Assembly: GCF_019880205.1 (NCBI RefSeq)
Contig: NZ_CP082297.1
Location: 25,115-89,114 of the forward strand
From: Pantoea alfalfae
Lineage (GTDB): Bacteria > Pseudomonadota > Gammaproteobacteria > Enterobacterales > Enterobacteriaceae
Direction: 5' to 3'
Length of the DNA stretch: 64,000 nt
The notes beneath the pieces are model-generated. The model was not told the origin of the DNA and did not search any database. It saw nothing but the letters and a program-made list of their open reading frames with translations. Both the position numbers and the translations under genes were made by a program. Below, piece after piece: positions 25,067 through 34,950 of the stretch (positions are counted from its first letter, which is position 1; the number at the start of each line of letters is the position of its first letter).

Positions 25067-26970
25067 TGACGACTTTATTAACCGGTGAACCGGCGTCGTT
25101 ACTGACGCTGGCGCTGCTGGTCTGGGTGCTGAGCGGCGTGGGTGGCTGGGTTGTTGCTGTCATAACGAAAGTCAGCAGCCTGATTTTTGGTGCAGGCAGC
25201 ATGGTCGCGGCGCTGTGCGTCATCGTGGCCGCTATACAGATTTTGCAGGGCAGAGCAACGGTTCAGGCCGTACTCCCGGTTCTGCCCTTTAACGCAGAAC
25301 TGACGGCGCTGAATGCGTTAATCCTGCTGGCGATGTCCGTCACCGCACTGATGTGCAGCCTGTATGCCTGTGCGTGGCTGACGAATGTCTGTGCCTCTAA
25401 GCGCGCCCGCACCGGTCTGATGTGCAATCTGCTGATGGCCGCTCTGACGGCGGCGGCAATGTCGGCCAGCGCCGTGGAACTGATCCTGATGATGGAAATG
25501 GCTGCCCTGTGCGCCTATTTCATGATTGTTCAGGCCGACGATGTGAAAAGCCGCCGTGCCGGTCTGAATCAGTTTTTATCCGGCCGCATCGGCACACTGT
25601 GTCTGATCCTTGCCTTCGCCCTGCTGCATCACGCCAGCGGCAGCGTCAATTTTGAGGTGCTGCGCCATGCGGCGTTCACGCCGGGCATTAAATCGGCAAC
25701 CTTCCTCCTGGCGCTGGCCGGTTTCGGGCTGTACGCCGGGATTATCCCGCTGCACGCCTGGGTGCCACAGTCGCATTCCAGCGCGCCCGCTCACGCCGCC
25801 GCCCTGTTCTCTTCTGCACTGATGAAAGTCGGCATTATAGGCATCGTAAAAGTCGGACTGGATCTGCTGGGCGCACCGCCACTCTGGTGGGGCCTGATGG
25901 TATTGCTTCTGGCTGTCCTGACCGCATTTATCGGTGGGCTGTATGCTCTGATGGAGCACGATATCCGCCGCCTGCTGGCCTATCACACGCTGGAAAACAT
26001 CGGGATTATTTTGCTCGGTGTTGGTGGTGCAATGACCGGCGTGGCGCTGAATTTGCCGGTTCTGGCGTCACTCGCGCTGCTAGCGGGTCTGTTCCATCTG
26101 TTTAATCACGGCCTGTTTAAAACAGCGCTGTTTCTGGGTGCCGGTCAAATTGAAATGCAGACTGGCATTAAAGATATGGAAAAACTCGGCGGCATTGCCC
26201 GTCTGATGCCGTGGACAGCGGGTGCGATGCTGATTGCGCTGATGTCGATGGCCGCGCTGCCGCCGTTAAACGGTTTCGCCAGTGAATGGCTGCTGTATCA
26301 GTCCCTGTTCCAGCTGAGCAGCAGCCACGTCTTTATCGCCCGCCTGATGGGGCCGCTGCTGGCGGTCGGTCTGGCACTGACCGGCGCGCTGGCGCTGATG
26401 TGTATTGCTAAAGTGTTTGGCGTGACTTTCCTCGGCACACCGCGCAGTCAGGCAGCGGCAGACGCCACACCGGCACCGCGCGCCATGACATTGAGTACCG
26501 TGCTGCTGGCGCTGCTGTGCGTGACTTCCGGTGTTGCCTCACCGTGGATTATTCCGCAATTCTCCGCCGTTGCTGTCTCCCTTCTGAACACGCCAGTTTT
26601 ACTGACTGCACAGCATGGCGTGGCATTCTCGCCGACGTCCGCGGTGTCTGCCCCGATGGTGGCCATTTTGCTGCTGGGAATGCCGTTAGTGCCGTGGCTT
26701 ATCGCCGCAGTTCTGCGCGGCGCGCGGCTGCCAAATCGTTCACGGGGCGATGCCTGGGCCTGTGGTTACGCGCACTCCGCCGACATGGTGGTGACGGCGA
26801 CCGGTTTCGCCCAGCCGCTGCGCGTGATGTTTGCCCCGCTTTACCGTCTGCGCAGTCATGCGACACCGGTGTCACTGGTTTCAGCCCTGCACCGTGGCTG
26901 GCTGGGGGTGTTCTGCCGTCGTCTGGCGCTCATCGAACTGGCCGTGTTACTGGTCGTGGCTTTTGCCTGA
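25066..26970 (+). CDS. hycC: HycC, large membrane subunit of FHL (NuoL-like), 634 aa
   Basis: Roughly 15-16 hydrophobic segments with the proton-antiporter-like core: a conserved Glu in MMEMAALCAYF, Lys in SSALMKVGIIG, and HNHGLFK-type FNHGLFKTALF. Related to complex I NuoL/M/N and HyfB; E. coli HycC is 608 aa. It forms the membrane arm with HycD and may couple H2 formation to ion movement. Starts at the end of hycB and is followed by hycD after 10 nt. Confidence 0.95.
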   Translation: MTTLLTGEPASLLTLALLVWVLSGVGGWVVAVITKVSSLIFGAGSMVAALCVIVAAIQILQGRATVQAVLPVLPFNAELTALNALILLAMSVTALMCSLYACAWLTNVCASKRARTGLMCNLLMAALTAAAMSASAVELILMMEMAALCAYFMIVQADDVKSRRAGLNQFLSGRIGTLCLILAFALLHHASGSVNFEVLRHAAFTPGIKSATFLLALAGFGLYAGIIPLHAWVPQSHSSAPAHAAALFSSALMKVGIIGIVKVGLDLLGAPPLWWGLMVLLLAVLTAFIGGLYALMEHDIRRLLAYHTLENIGIILLGVGGAMTGVALNLPVLASLALLAGLFHLFNHGLFKTALFLGAGQIEMQTGIKDMEKLGGIARLMPWTAGAMLIALMSMAALPPLNGFASEWLLYQSLFQLSSSHVFIARLMGPLLAVGLALTGALALMCIAKVFGVTFLGTPRSQAAADATPAPRAMTLSTVLLALLCVTSGVASPWIIPQFSAVAVSLLNTPVLLTAQHGVAFSPTSAVSAPMVAILLLGMPLVPWLIAAVLRGARLPNRSRGDAWACGYAHSADMVVTATGFAQPLRVMFAPLYRLRSHATPVSLVSALHRGWLGVFCRRLALIELAVLLVVAFA

Positions 26971-26980
26971 GGAACTGACT

Positions 26981-27934
26981 ATGAACTTTCCTTCCCTGCT
27001 GGCCGGTTCGCTGTGGCCGCTGGCGCTAATTCAGGCGGTGACATTGCTGGCTGTCGCTCCTTTGTTTGCCGGTTTCAGCCGCGTGATGCGTGCGCGAATG
27101 CACAACCGGCGCGGTCCCGGCGTATTACAGGAATACCGTGACATCGCCAAATTGCTTCAGCGTCAGAGCGTCGCGCCCGCAGCAGCAGGCATGGCGTTTC
27201 GCAGTATGCCGTATCTGTTGACTGGCGGTTTACTGGTCATCGCCACCGCCCTGCCAATGGTGACGCTGATGTCACCGATGGGCGCGGCGGGTGACCTGAT
27301 CACCGTGATTTATCTTTTTGCCGTGGTGCGTTTTGTGTTTGCCATCGCCGGACTCGACACCGGCAGCACTTTCACCGGCATTGGCGCCAGCCGCGAAGCC
27401 GTTCTCGGTGTTCTGGTGGAGCCGATTCTGCTGCTCGGTCTGTGGATGGCGGCGCTGGTCGCCGGTTCCACGTCACTTGGTGCGATTGCCGCCCGCGTTC
27501 TGCACTGGCCGCTGTCCTCTTCCTTAACTCTGACGCTGGCCGGTCTGGCTTGTGCGTTCGCCACCTATATCGAAATGGGCAAGCTGCCGTTTGATATGGC
27601 TGAAGCCGAGCAGGAGTTACAGGAAGGCCCGCTGACCGAATACTCCGGCGCGGCGCTGGGCGTGCTGAAAATCGGCATCAGCCTGAAACAGCTGGTGGTG
27701 TTGCAGCTGTTCCTCGGCCTGTTCTTCCCGTTCGGGTTGGTGGAAAACCTGGCACCGCTGGCGTTGCTGACTGCCGTTGTGGTCTGTCTGCTGAAACTGC
27801 TGATCGCCGTGTTTATGGTCGCGCTTATCGAGAACAGCGTCGCGCGTCTGCGCTTTCTTAAAACCTCCCGCACCACGTGGGCGGGCTTCGGACTGGCGTT
27901 TCTGGCGCTGGTTTCCTGGCTGGTCGCTGGCTGA
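26981..27934 (+). CDS. hycD: HycD, membrane subunit of FHL (NuoH-like), 317 aa
   Basis: A NuoH-like integral membrane protein of about eight segments. It has RRGPGVLQEYRDIAKLLQR in the first cytoplasmic loop and the conserved IEMGKLPFDMAEAEQELQEGPLTEYSG motif that faces the hydrogenase and quinone-like cavity. It joins the soluble arm (HycE/G) to HycC. The ATG at 26981 has a GAGGAACT ribosome site; the upstream extension in the same frame overlaps hycC and is rejected. Confidence 0.95.
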   Translation: MNFPSLLAGSLWPLALIQAVTLLAVAPLFAGFSRVMRARMHNRRGPGVLQEYRDIAKLLQRQSVAPAAAGMAFRSMPYLLTGGLLVIATALPMVTLMSPMGAAGDLITVIYLFAVVRFVFAIAGLDTGSTFTGIGASREAVLGVLVEPILLLGLWMAALVAGSTSLGAIAARVLHWPLSSSLTLTLAGLACAFATYIEMGKLPFDMAEAEQELQEGPLTEYSGAALGVLKIGISLKQLVVLQLFLGLFFPFGLVENLAPLALLTAVVVCLLKLLIAVFMVALIENSVARLRFLKTSRTTWAGFGLAFLALVSWLVAG

Positions 27935-27978
27935 CCTGACCTTTTTCTAATCCCGCCACAGCGGGAAGAGGCTTTGCA

Positions 27979-29703
27979 ATGAGTGAGTTCAATCCCGCAT
28001 TAAATCAAAACCCGGTCGGCAACGCGTATCTGGCCGCGCTGGAAAAACAGTTTCCGTCGGCGATTCTGGGCAGTGAATGGCAGACCGACACACAGGCGAC
28101 CGTAACCATCCGTCTGAACTGGCTGCCGGAAGTGGTCGAATGGCTTTATTACCAACAGGGTGGCTGGCTTTCCGTGTTGTTCGGCAATGATGAACGCACG
28201 CTGTGTGGTAATTACGCGCTCTATTACGTGCTGTCGATGGAAAAAGGCATGAAGTGCTGGATCACCGTGCGCGCAGAAGTCGATCCGATTTCACTGGAAT
28301 TCCCGTCTGTGACGCCGCGCGTACCGGCGGCGGTCTGGGGCGAACGTGAAGTGCGGGATATGTACGGCCTGCGCCCGATCGGATTGCCGGACGAACGCCG
28401 TCTGGTGCTGCCGGATGACTGGCCGGACGATCTCTATCCGCTGCGTAAAGATGCAATGGATTACCGTCAGCGCCCGGCACCGACCACGGATGAAGAAACC
28501 TATCCGTTTATTTCTGAGGCCAAAGAAGGCAGCAAAATCGTGCCAATTGGTCCGCTGCACGTCACTTCTGACGAACCGGGTCACTTTCGTCTGTTCGTTG
28601 ATGGCGAAGACATTATCGACGCCGATTATCGGTTGTTCTATGTGCATCGCGGCATGGAAAAACTGGCCGAAACCCGCATGGGCTATAACGAAGTAACGTT
28701 TTTGTCTGACCGCGTGTGCGGCATTTGCGGTTTCACGCATAGCGTGGCTTATACCTCGTCGGTCGAAAACGCCATGGGGATTTTAGTGCCGGAACGTGCC
28801 CAGATGATCCGCTCCATTTTGCTGGAAGTGGAACGCCTGCACAGCCATCTGCTAAACCTCGGACTGGCCTGTCACTTTGTCGGATTTGATTCCGGTTTCA
28901 TGCAGTTTTTCCGCATCCGCGAACAGTCGATGAAAATGGCGGAAATCCTGACCGGTGCGCGCAAAACCTACGGGATGAACCTGATCGGCGGCATCCGTCG
29001 CGACATATTAAAAGACGATATGATTGCCACCCTTGCGCTGGCGAGCGTTATGCGTCGCGACCTGAACGAGCTGGTGGATATTCTGCTCAGCACGCCAAAT
29101 ACGGAACAGCGCAGCATCGGCGTCGGCATTCTGGATCCTCAGGTGGCGCGCGATTTCAGCAACGTCGGTCCGATGGTGCGCGGCAGCGGTCACCGCCGTG
29201 ATATGCGACAGGATCATCCCTATGCCGGTTACGCCAGACTGCCGTTTGAACTGTTCAGCGAAACCGGTAACGACGTTTATTCCCGTCTGAAAGTGCGCAT
29301 TCACGAAGTGTTTAATGCGCTGAATATGATCGAGTACGGCCTGCAAAGCCTGCCCGGCGGTCCGCTGGCGGTTGAAGGTTTTAACTATATTCCGCACCGT
29401 TTTGCCCTGGGTTTCGCCGAAGCGCCACGCGGTGACGACATTCACTGGAGCATGACAGGGGATAACCAGAAGCTTTTCCGCTGGCGCTGCCGCGCCGCGA
29501 CTTACGCCAACTGGCCCACGCTGCGCTACATGCTGCGCGGCAATACCGTTTCCGACGCCCCGCTGATTATCGGCAGTCTCGATCCTTGCTATTCCTGCAC
29601 CGACCGCATGACGGTGGTTGATGTGCGCAAGAAAACGTCCATCGTCGTGCCTTACAAAGAGATCGAACGTTACGGCATCGAACGCAAAAATTCGCCGCTT
29701 TAA
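27979..29703 (+). CDS. hycE: HycE, NiFe hydrogenase-3 large (catalytic) subunit, 574 aa
   Basis: The N-terminal ~170 residues are the NuoC-like part (VVEWLYYQQGGWLSVLFGNDERTL) and the rest is NuoD-like. Nickel ligands are RVCGICG (Cys247, Cys250) and DPCYSCTDR (Cys537, Cys540). The 31 residues after Arg543 form the C-terminal extension removed by HycI once nickel is in place. It is much closer to E. coli HycE than to HyfG. It makes H2 from protons with electrons from HycG. Confidence 0.97.
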   Translation: MSEFNPALNQNPVGNAYLAALEKQFPSAILGSEWQTDTQATVTIRLNWLPEVVEWLYYQQGGWLSVLFGNDERTLCGNYALYYVLSMEKGMKCWITVRAEVDPISLEFPSVTPRVPAAVWGEREVRDMYGLRPIGLPDERRLVLPDDWPDDLYPLRKDAMDYRQRPAPTTDEETYPFISEAKEGSKIVPIGPLHVTSDEPGHFRLFVDGEDIIDADYRLFYVHRGMEKLAETRMGYNEVTFLSDRVCGICGFTHSVAYTSSVENAMGILVPERAQMIRSILLEVERLHSHLLNLGLACHFVGFDSGFMQFFRIREQSMKMAEILTGARKTYGMNLIGGIRRDILKDDMIATLALASVMRRDLNELVDILLSTPNTEQRSIGVGILDPQVARDFSNVGPMVRGSGHRRDMRQDHPYAGYARLPFELFSETGNDVYSRLKVRIHEVFNALNMIEYGLQSLPGGPLAVEGFNYIPHRFALGFAEAPRGDDIHWSMTGDNQKLFRWRCRAATYANWPTLRYMLRGNTVSDAPLIIGSLDPCYSCTDRMTVVDVRKKTSIVVPYKEIERYGIERKNSPL

Positions 29704-29718
29704 GGAGCCGCTCAAATC

Positions 29719-30273
29719 ATGCTGAAACTGATCAAAAAAGTGCTCAAAACCGGCACGGCAACGGTGGGTTATCCGTTCGAGCCGATGGATTTAGCCCCCA
29801 ATTTTCGTGGTAAGCCGCAATACACCGCGCAGCAGTGTATCGCCTGCGGCGCCTGCGCCAATGCCTGCCCTTCCAACGCGCTGACCATGTCCACGGCAGA
29901 AGACGGCGAAACGATCCGCTGGCAGCTGTTTTTAGGGCGCTGCATTTTCTGCGCCCGGTGTGAGGAAGTCTGCCCGACGGCGGCGATCACATTGTCGCAG
30001 GCGTTCGAGCTGGCGGTCTGGTGCAAAGAAGACCTGTTTGAGACCGCTGATTTCCCGGTCTGCCCTTGCCGGGAATGCGGTAAACCTTACGCCGTGCAAA
30101 AGGAAATCGACTTTGCGCTCAGCCTGTTACAGGAAAGCGCCGCGCTGAGCGACCGTCAGATCAGCGATCGCCGTGTGCAGTATGAAACCTGTCCGGCGTG
30201 CAAAAAAATGCACGGTCTTTCTCCCAGCGACCGCATCGATATTGGCCGCCATATGACTACGGAGGTTCGCTGA
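29719..30273 (+). CDS. hycF: HycF, 2x[4Fe-4S] ferredoxin-like subunit of FHL, 184 aa
   Basis: Two ferredoxin motifs ([12 protein letters not shown] and [12 protein letters not shown]) in the first half, like NuoI. A C-terminal zinc-type pair (CPCRECGKP and CPACKKM) follows. It carries electrons from HycB to HycG. The stop overlaps the hycG start (ATGA). Confidence 0.95.
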   Translation: MLKLIKKVLKTGTATVGYPFEPMDLAPNFRGKPQYTAQQCIACGACANACPSNALTMSTAEDGETIRWQLFLGRCIFCARCEEVCPTAAITLSQAFELAVWCKEDLFETADFPVCPCRECGKPYAVQKEIDFALSLLQESAALSDRQISDRRVQYETCPACKKMHGLSPSDRIDIGRHMTTEVR

Positions 30274-31070
30274 TGAGTCATAATCCGATTGCGCCGCGTG
30301 ACGAAAAGGGTCTGCCGGTGCCTGTTACACTGGATGAAAGTATCACCAGACTGAAATCCACCCTGCTGAACAGCATCCGCCGTTCCGCCTACGTTTATCG
30401 TGTGGACTGCGGTGGCTGTAACGGCTGTGAGATTGAGATTTTTGCCGCCATTTCACCCCTGTTTGACGCTGAACGCTTCGGTATCAAAGTCGTCCCATCG
30501 CCGCGCCATGCTGACATTTTGCTGTTCACCGGTGCGGTCACCCGCGCAATGCGTATGCCCGCTTTGCGCGCCTGGGATTCGGCACCAGATCCGAAAATCT
30601 GTATTTCTTACGGCGCATGCGGCAACAGCGGCGGCATTTTCCACGACCTTTATTGCGTCTGGGGCGGCACCGACAAAATCGTGCCGGTGGACGTATATAT
30701 CCCCGGCTGCCCGCCGACACCGGCGGCGACCATTTATGGATTTGCAATGGCGCTGGGTTTGCTGGATCAAAAAATCAAAGGGCAGCAGCATGACGAAGCT
30801 GCCGCAGAACCGGCTACTTTATTGCATCCCGACCTGCCGCAACCGTTACGCGTGCTGCTGGATCGCGAAGCGCGCCGCATGGCCGGTTACCGCTATGGCC
30901 GCCAGATTGCCGATCAGTTTATGGAAATCGTCGCTGCGCCCGGTTTACAGCCGGTAGAACAACGTGTATCGGCCTATCTGGCTGAACAGGGTGACCTGCG
31001 CCTGAGCGAAATCATCGGCAATCTGCAACATATCTATCATCAGGTGCTGCATGGCGAGGTGCGTCTGTGA
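30273..31070 (+). CDS. hycG: HycG, NiFe hydrogenase-3 small subunit, 265 aa
   Basis: NuoB-like protein with [23 protein letters not shown] and IPGCPPTP, which hold the proximal [4Fe-4S] cluster next to HycE. The start at 30273 (MSHNPIAP) overlaps the hycF stop; the longer frame is rejected. The length and C-terminal tail are like E. coli HycG (255 aa). Confidence 0.95.
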   Translation: MSHNPIAPRDEKGLPVPVTLDESITRLKSTLLNSIRRSAYVYRVDCGGCNGCEIEIFAAISPLFDAERFGIKVVPSPRHADILLFTGAVTRAMRMPALRAWDSAPDPKICISYGACGNSGGIFHDLYCVWGGTDKIVPVDVYIPGCPPTPAATIYGFAMALGLLDQKIKGQQHDEAAAEPATLLHPDLPQPLRVLLDREARRMAGYRYGRQIADQFMEIVAAPGLQPVEQRVSAYLAEQGDLRLSEIIGNLQHIYHQVLHGEVRL

Positions 31071-31558
31071 TGACTTCCGTTAACGACCAGCGCTACGCGC
31101 GCCATCAGTCCTATGCTGGTCATGCGCCTGACAAAAACAAAGTGATTTTCTATTCATTGAGCAGCAAGTTTGTTGATGAAAAAAGCGCCCAGAAACGCTG
31201 CTCGCAGAAAGCGCAGAAAGTGCAGGAAGTGATTTATTACAGCCTGGCTATCGGCCATCACCTCGGGGTGATCGACTGTCTGCAATCGCGACTCGAATGC
31301 CCGTTCGATGGCTATCTGCACTGGATCGACTGTCTGCCCGAAAGCAGCGAAGCCCGCCGCAAACTGGCGGGTGTTCAGCGATTTGGCGAGATTACTATCG
31401 ACAGCAGCCACACGCATTTGCTGGCACTGGCGTTGCGCGATGCAAGCCCGCAAATGACGGTGCAACAGCAAGGATGGAGCGAACAGCTTATCGCCCTGCT
31501 GGCGCAAATTGAAAATGACCCCGCCATGTACCTGATGGTCAGGAGGTACGATGCCTGA
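31070..31558 (+). CDS. hycH: HycH, hydrogenase-3 maturation protein, 162 aa
   Basis: It matches E. coli HycH through VIYYSLAIGHHLGVIDCLQ, SEARRKLAGVQRFGEI and the terminal YLMVRR. It is needed for HycE maturation, its exact role being unclear. The ATG at 31070 shares its A with the hycG stop. There are ~25 extra residues at the N-terminus compared with E. coli. Confidence 0.9.
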   Translation: MTSVNDQRYARHQSYAGHAPDKNKVIFYSLSSKFVDEKSAQKRCSQKAQKVQEVIYYSLAIGHHLGVIDCLQSRLECPFDGYLHWIDCLPESSEARRKLAGVQRFGEITIDSSHTHLLALALRDASPQMTVQQQGWSEQLIALLAQIENDPAMYLMVRRYDA

Positions 31559-32042
31559 TTACCCTGAGAACCTTCCCCGCTACGCGCTGTTGTGCGTGGG
31601 CAACAGCATGATGGGCGACGACGGTGCCGGTCCGCGTCTGGCCGAACTGTGCGCGGAAAAACCACTTCCCGGCTGGACGGTGGTGGACGGCGGCGCGGCA
31701 CCTGAAAACGACATCGGCTATTTGCGCGAACTGCATCCACAACATCTGGTGATTGCTGATGCTACCGATATGGGGCTGGCGCCCGGCGAAATGCGCATTA
31801 TTGCCGAGAAAGATATCGCCGACATGTTCATGATGACTACCCACAATCTGCCGCTGACCTTTCTCATGCAGCAACTGCGCGAGGACATCCCGCAGATCAC
31901 CTTTGTCGGTATTCAGCCCGACGTCGTCGCGTTTTATTACCCGATGAGTACCGCTGTGGAACAGGCGATCAGCCGCCTGCATCAGCTGTTACCACGACTT
32001 GAAACTGGTCCTGGGATCGCTCCTTTCAGTCTTTCGACATAA
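31551..32042 (+). CDS. hycI: HycI, HycE-processing endopeptidase, 163 aa
   Basis: Motifs of HycI-type hydrogenase proteases: LLCVGNSMMGDDGAGP (nickel-sensing Asp), DATDMGL (second Asp) and FMMTTHNLPL (His). It cuts the C-terminal extension from nickel-loaded HycE. Overlaps hycH by 8 nt and ends the hyc operon; a 168-bp gap with a sigma-54-like promoter follows. Confidence 0.95.
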   Translation: MPDYPENLPRYALLCVGNSMMGDDGAGPRLAELCAEKPLPGWTVVDGGAAPENDIGYLRELHPQHLVIADATDMGLAPGEMRIIAEKDIADMFMMTTHNLPLTFLMQQLREDIPQITFVGIQPDVVAFYYPMSTAVEQAISRLHQLLPRLETGPGIAPFSLST

Positions 32043-32152
32043 CTGACGATACGGTGACGACGCAAAGATGACATTAGTGAAAAATTTCGTCAGCGGCGCA
32101 ACCTTTCAAATTAAACCAATGAATCTAATAGAAAAATATTAAATACACGAGC

Positions 32153-32168
32153 TGGCACGCTTTATGTA
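32153..32168 (+). promoter_or_regulatory. Sigma-54-like promoter for hydN-fdhF
   Basis: TGGCACGCTTTATGTA matches the -24 half (TGGCAC) exactly and the -12 half weakly (GT in place of GC). CGACATAACTGACGATACGG just after hycI may be an FhlA site about 110 bp upstream. Confidence 0.55.
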
Positions 32169-32209
32169 TAGCCAGTAGCTAAAACCAATAGCTTAGGGAC
32201 TAATTACTC

Positions 32210-32755
32210 ATGAACCGGTTCATCATCGCCGATCCCAAAAAATGCATCGGCTGCCGTACCTGTGAAATTGCCTGCGTGATGGCGCATAACGACTCGCAGG
32301 ACATCTCGCTGCTCAGCGCCGCGACATTCGCACCGCGTCTGCACGTGATAAAAGGCGTCAACCTCAGTACCCCGGTGATGTGTCGCCAGTGTGAAGATGC
32401 ACCCTGTGCCAACGTCTGCCCCAATGGTGCCATTCTTCGCTCAGCCGACCATGTGCAGGTGCTGCAGGAACGCTGCATCGGGTGTAAAACCTGCGTGGTT
32501 GCCTGCCCGTACGGCGCAATGGAAGTGGTGACAAAACCGATTTTCCGCCAGAACGGCGCCGCGATGGCGGCTACTTCGGATAAAGCCGAAGCGCACAAAT
32601 GTGATCTGTGCCATGGCCGGACTGAAGGCCCGGCCTGTCTGGCCATCTGCCCGACCAACGCCCTGTTCGCTATCGATCGTAACCAGTTACAGGAGATGAA
32701 CGCAGAAAAACGTCGCCGCGCGGCGCTCGACAACACTTCTCCGCTGCTGTTTTAA
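32210..32755 (+). CDS. hydN: HydN, Fe-S electron-transfer protein, 181 aa
   Basis: Four 4Fe-4S motifs (CIGCRTCEIAC, CRQCEDAPCANVCP, CIGCKTCVVACP and CDLC...CLAICP) as in HydN/HycB. In E. coli hydN is co-transcribed with hypF and supports formate dehydrogenase H activity. Here it directly precedes fdhF (24 nt) and hypF follows, combining two E. coli loci in one place. Confidence 0.93.
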   Translation: MNRFIIADPKKCIGCRTCEIACVMAHNDSQDISLLSAATFAPRLHVIKGVNLSTPVMCRQCEDAPCANVCPNGAILRSADHVQVLQERCIGCKTCVVACPYGAMEVVTKPIFRQNGAAMAATSDKAEAHKCDLCHGRTEGPACLAICPTNALFAIDRNQLQEMNAEKRRRAALDNTSPLLF

Positions 32756-32778
32756 CCCCGGATTAAGGAAACCTTCCA

Positions 32779-34950
32779 ATGAAAAAAGTCACGACTGTCT
32801 GCCCCTACTGCGGCGCTGGATGTAAATTGAATCTGGTGGTGGATAACGGAAAAATTATTCGCGCCGAAGCGGCGAATGGCGTTACCAATCAGGGCGAACT
32901 GTGTCTGAAAGGCTATTATGGCTGGGATTTTCTCAATGATACCAAACTGCTGACCCCGCGCCTGACACAGCCGCTGATCCGCCGTCACAAAGGCGGAAAG
33001 TTCGAAGCCGTCAGCTGGGATGAAGCCATTCGCTACACCGCACAGCGCCTGACGGAGATCAAACAGAAACACGGTCCGCGCGCCATCATGACCACGGGTT
33101 CCTCGCGCGGAACCGGCAATGAAACTAACTATGTCATGCAAAAATTTGCCCGAGCGGTGATTGGCACTAACAACGTCGACTGCTGCGCCAGGGTGTGCCA
33201 CGGCCCGTCCGTGGCGGGTTTACAGGCGACGCTTGGCAACGGCGCGATGAGTAATTCTATCGGCGATATCGAGAACTCAAAATGTCTGCTGGTGATCGGC
33301 TATAACTGCGCAGATTCCCATCCGATCGTCGCACGCCGGGTGATCAAGGCTAAAGAGAAAGGCGCGAAAATCATTGTCTGCGACCCACGCCGCATTGAAA
33401 CCGCCCGTATTGCCGATCAGCATCTGCAAATCAAAAACGGCTGTAATATGGCGCTGGTAAATGCTTTTGCGCATGTGCTGATCGAAGAAGATCTGTATGA
33501 CCACGACTATGTAGCGAAATACACCGAAGGCTTTGAGGAATACCGTAAAAATGTCGCGGATTACGCCCCGGAAGCGGTAGCGGAACAGACCGGCGTGTCC
33601 GCACAGCAAATCCGTCAGGCGATGCGCACCTACGCCGCAGCGCCTTCAGCCACCATCATGTGGGGCATGGGCGTGACTCAGTTTGGCCAGGCCGTTGACG
33701 TGGTAAAAGGCCTGGCGGGGCTGGCCTTGCTGACAGGCAACCTCGGCCGGGCCAACGTCGGCGTCGGCCCGGTGCGCGGGCAAAATAACGTGCAGGGTGC
33801 CTGTGACATGGGTGTGCTGCCGAATGAATTCCCCGGCTATCAGTCGGTTACCGACCCGAACGTGCGGGCGAAATTCGCCGATGCCTGGGGGATTGACGTC
33901 AATCAGATGGATACCGACATCGGTTACCGCATCACCGAAATTCCGCATCTGGCGCTCGAAGGCAAGGTTAAAGCCTATTACATAATGGGCGAAGATCCGC
34001 TTCAGACCGAGGCGGATTTGGGTCTGGTGCGCAAAGGCTTTGCCGCGCTGGACTTTGTGGTTGTACAGGACATTTTCATGACCAAAACCGCGGAACAGGC
34101 GGATGTTATTTTACCGGCCACGTCATGGGGTGAACATGGTGGCGTCTTCTCCTGCGCCGACCGTGGCTTTCAGCGCTTTGAGAAGGCCATCGAACCGACC
34201 TGTAACGTCAAACGCGACTGGGAGATCATCAGCCTGCTGGCGACGCAGATGGGTTATCCGATGCATTACCGCGATAATCAACAAATCTGGGATGAAATGC
34301 GCAGCTTATGCCCGCTGTTCTATGGCGCGACCTATGAAAAAATGGGTGAGCTGGGCCACGTTCAGTGGCCATGCACCACGCTTGACAGCGCAGGCACGCC
34401 CTACCTGTATGCCAATAACCACTTCGATACTCCAACCGGTAAAGGTCAGCTATTTGCCGCGCCGTGGCGCGCGCCGGCTGAGTTGCCGGACGACAGCTAT
34501 CCGCTGGTGCTGTGTACCGTACGCGAAGTCGGCCACTACTCCTGTCGCTCCATGACAGGCAACTGTGCAGCATTGCAAACGCTGGCTGACGAACCTGGCT
34601 TCGTGCAGATGAATCCGAGCGATGCACAGGCGCTGACTATCAGTGACCAGCAACTGGTCTGGGTAGCCTCACGCCGTGGCAAAGTCATCTCACGCGTCAA
34701 CTACAACGAACGTATTAATGCCGGTGCGGTTTACATGACCTATCAGTGGTGGATCGGCGCCTGCAATGAACTAACGCAGGATAACCTCGACCCTATCTCT
34801 AAAACGCCTGAAACCAAATACTGCGCAGTGAAAGTCGAACCGATCGCCGATCAACGCTGGGCTGAAAGTTACGCACATCAGACTTACAGCGACATGAAAG
34901 CCCGCCTGCGCAGCGCCGCTGAAGACCTGATCCCCGCAAGCGGGATTTAA
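32779..34950 (+). CDS. fdhF: FdhF, formate dehydrogenase H, cysteine form, 723 aa
   Basis: Molybdopterin oxidoreductase with an N-terminal [4Fe-4S] motif (Cys8, Cys11, Cys15, Cys42). It shows long identity to E. coli FdhF, including SSRGTGNETNYVMQKFARAV, VRGQNNVQGACDMG and VREVGHYSCRSMTGNCAAL. At residue 140, where E. coli has selenocysteine (UGA) in CCARVUHGPS, this gene has a TGC cysteine codon (CCARVCHGPS). His141 is kept. No selenocysteine machinery is thus needed. It oxidises formate to CO2 and passes electrons to the FHL complex. A molybdenum cofactor must come from the host. Confidence 0.97.
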   Translation: MKKVTTVCPYCGAGCKLNLVVDNGKIIRAEAANGVTNQGELCLKGYYGWDFLNDTKLLTPRLTQPLIRRHKGGKFEAVSWDEAIRYTAQRLTEIKQKHGPRAIMTTGSSRGTGNETNYVMQKFARAVIGTNNVDCCARVCHGPSVAGLQATLGNGAMSNSIGDIENSKCLLVIGYNCADSHPIVARRVIKAKEKGAKIIVCDPRRIETARIADQHLQIKNGCNMALVNAFAHVLIEEDLYDHDYVAKYTEGFEEYRKNVADYAPEAVAEQTGVSAQQIRQAMRTYAAAPSATIMWGMGVTQFGQAVDVVKGLAGLALLTGNLGRANVGVGPVRGQNNVQGACDMGVLPNEFPGYQSVTDPNVRAKFADAWGIDVNQMDTDIGYRITEIPHLALEGKVKAYYIMGEDPLQTEADLGLVRKGFAALDFVVVQDIFMTKTAEQADVILPATSWGEHGGVFSCADRGFQRFEKAIEPTCNVKRDWEIISLLATQMGYPMHYRDNQQIWDEMRSLCPLFYGATYEKMGELGHVQWPCTTLDSAGTPYLYANNHFDTPTGKGQLFAAPWRAPAELPDDSYPLVLCTVREVGHYSCRSMTGNCAALQTLADEPGFVQMNPSDAQALTISDQQLVWVASRRGKVISRVNYNERINAGAVYMTYQWWIGACNELTQDNLDPISKTPETKYCAVKVEPIADQRWAESYAHQTYSDMKARLRSAAEDLIPASGI

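Noticed and set aside
26831..26980. Longer N-terminus for hycD
   Set aside because: It overlaps the end of hycC in another frame and a ribosome site precedes the ATG at 26981.
33181..33240. Search for a UGA selenocysteine codon with a SECIS-like hairpin in fdhF
   Set aside because: The codon at residue 140 is TGC, so no recoding is needed and no hairpin was required or evident.
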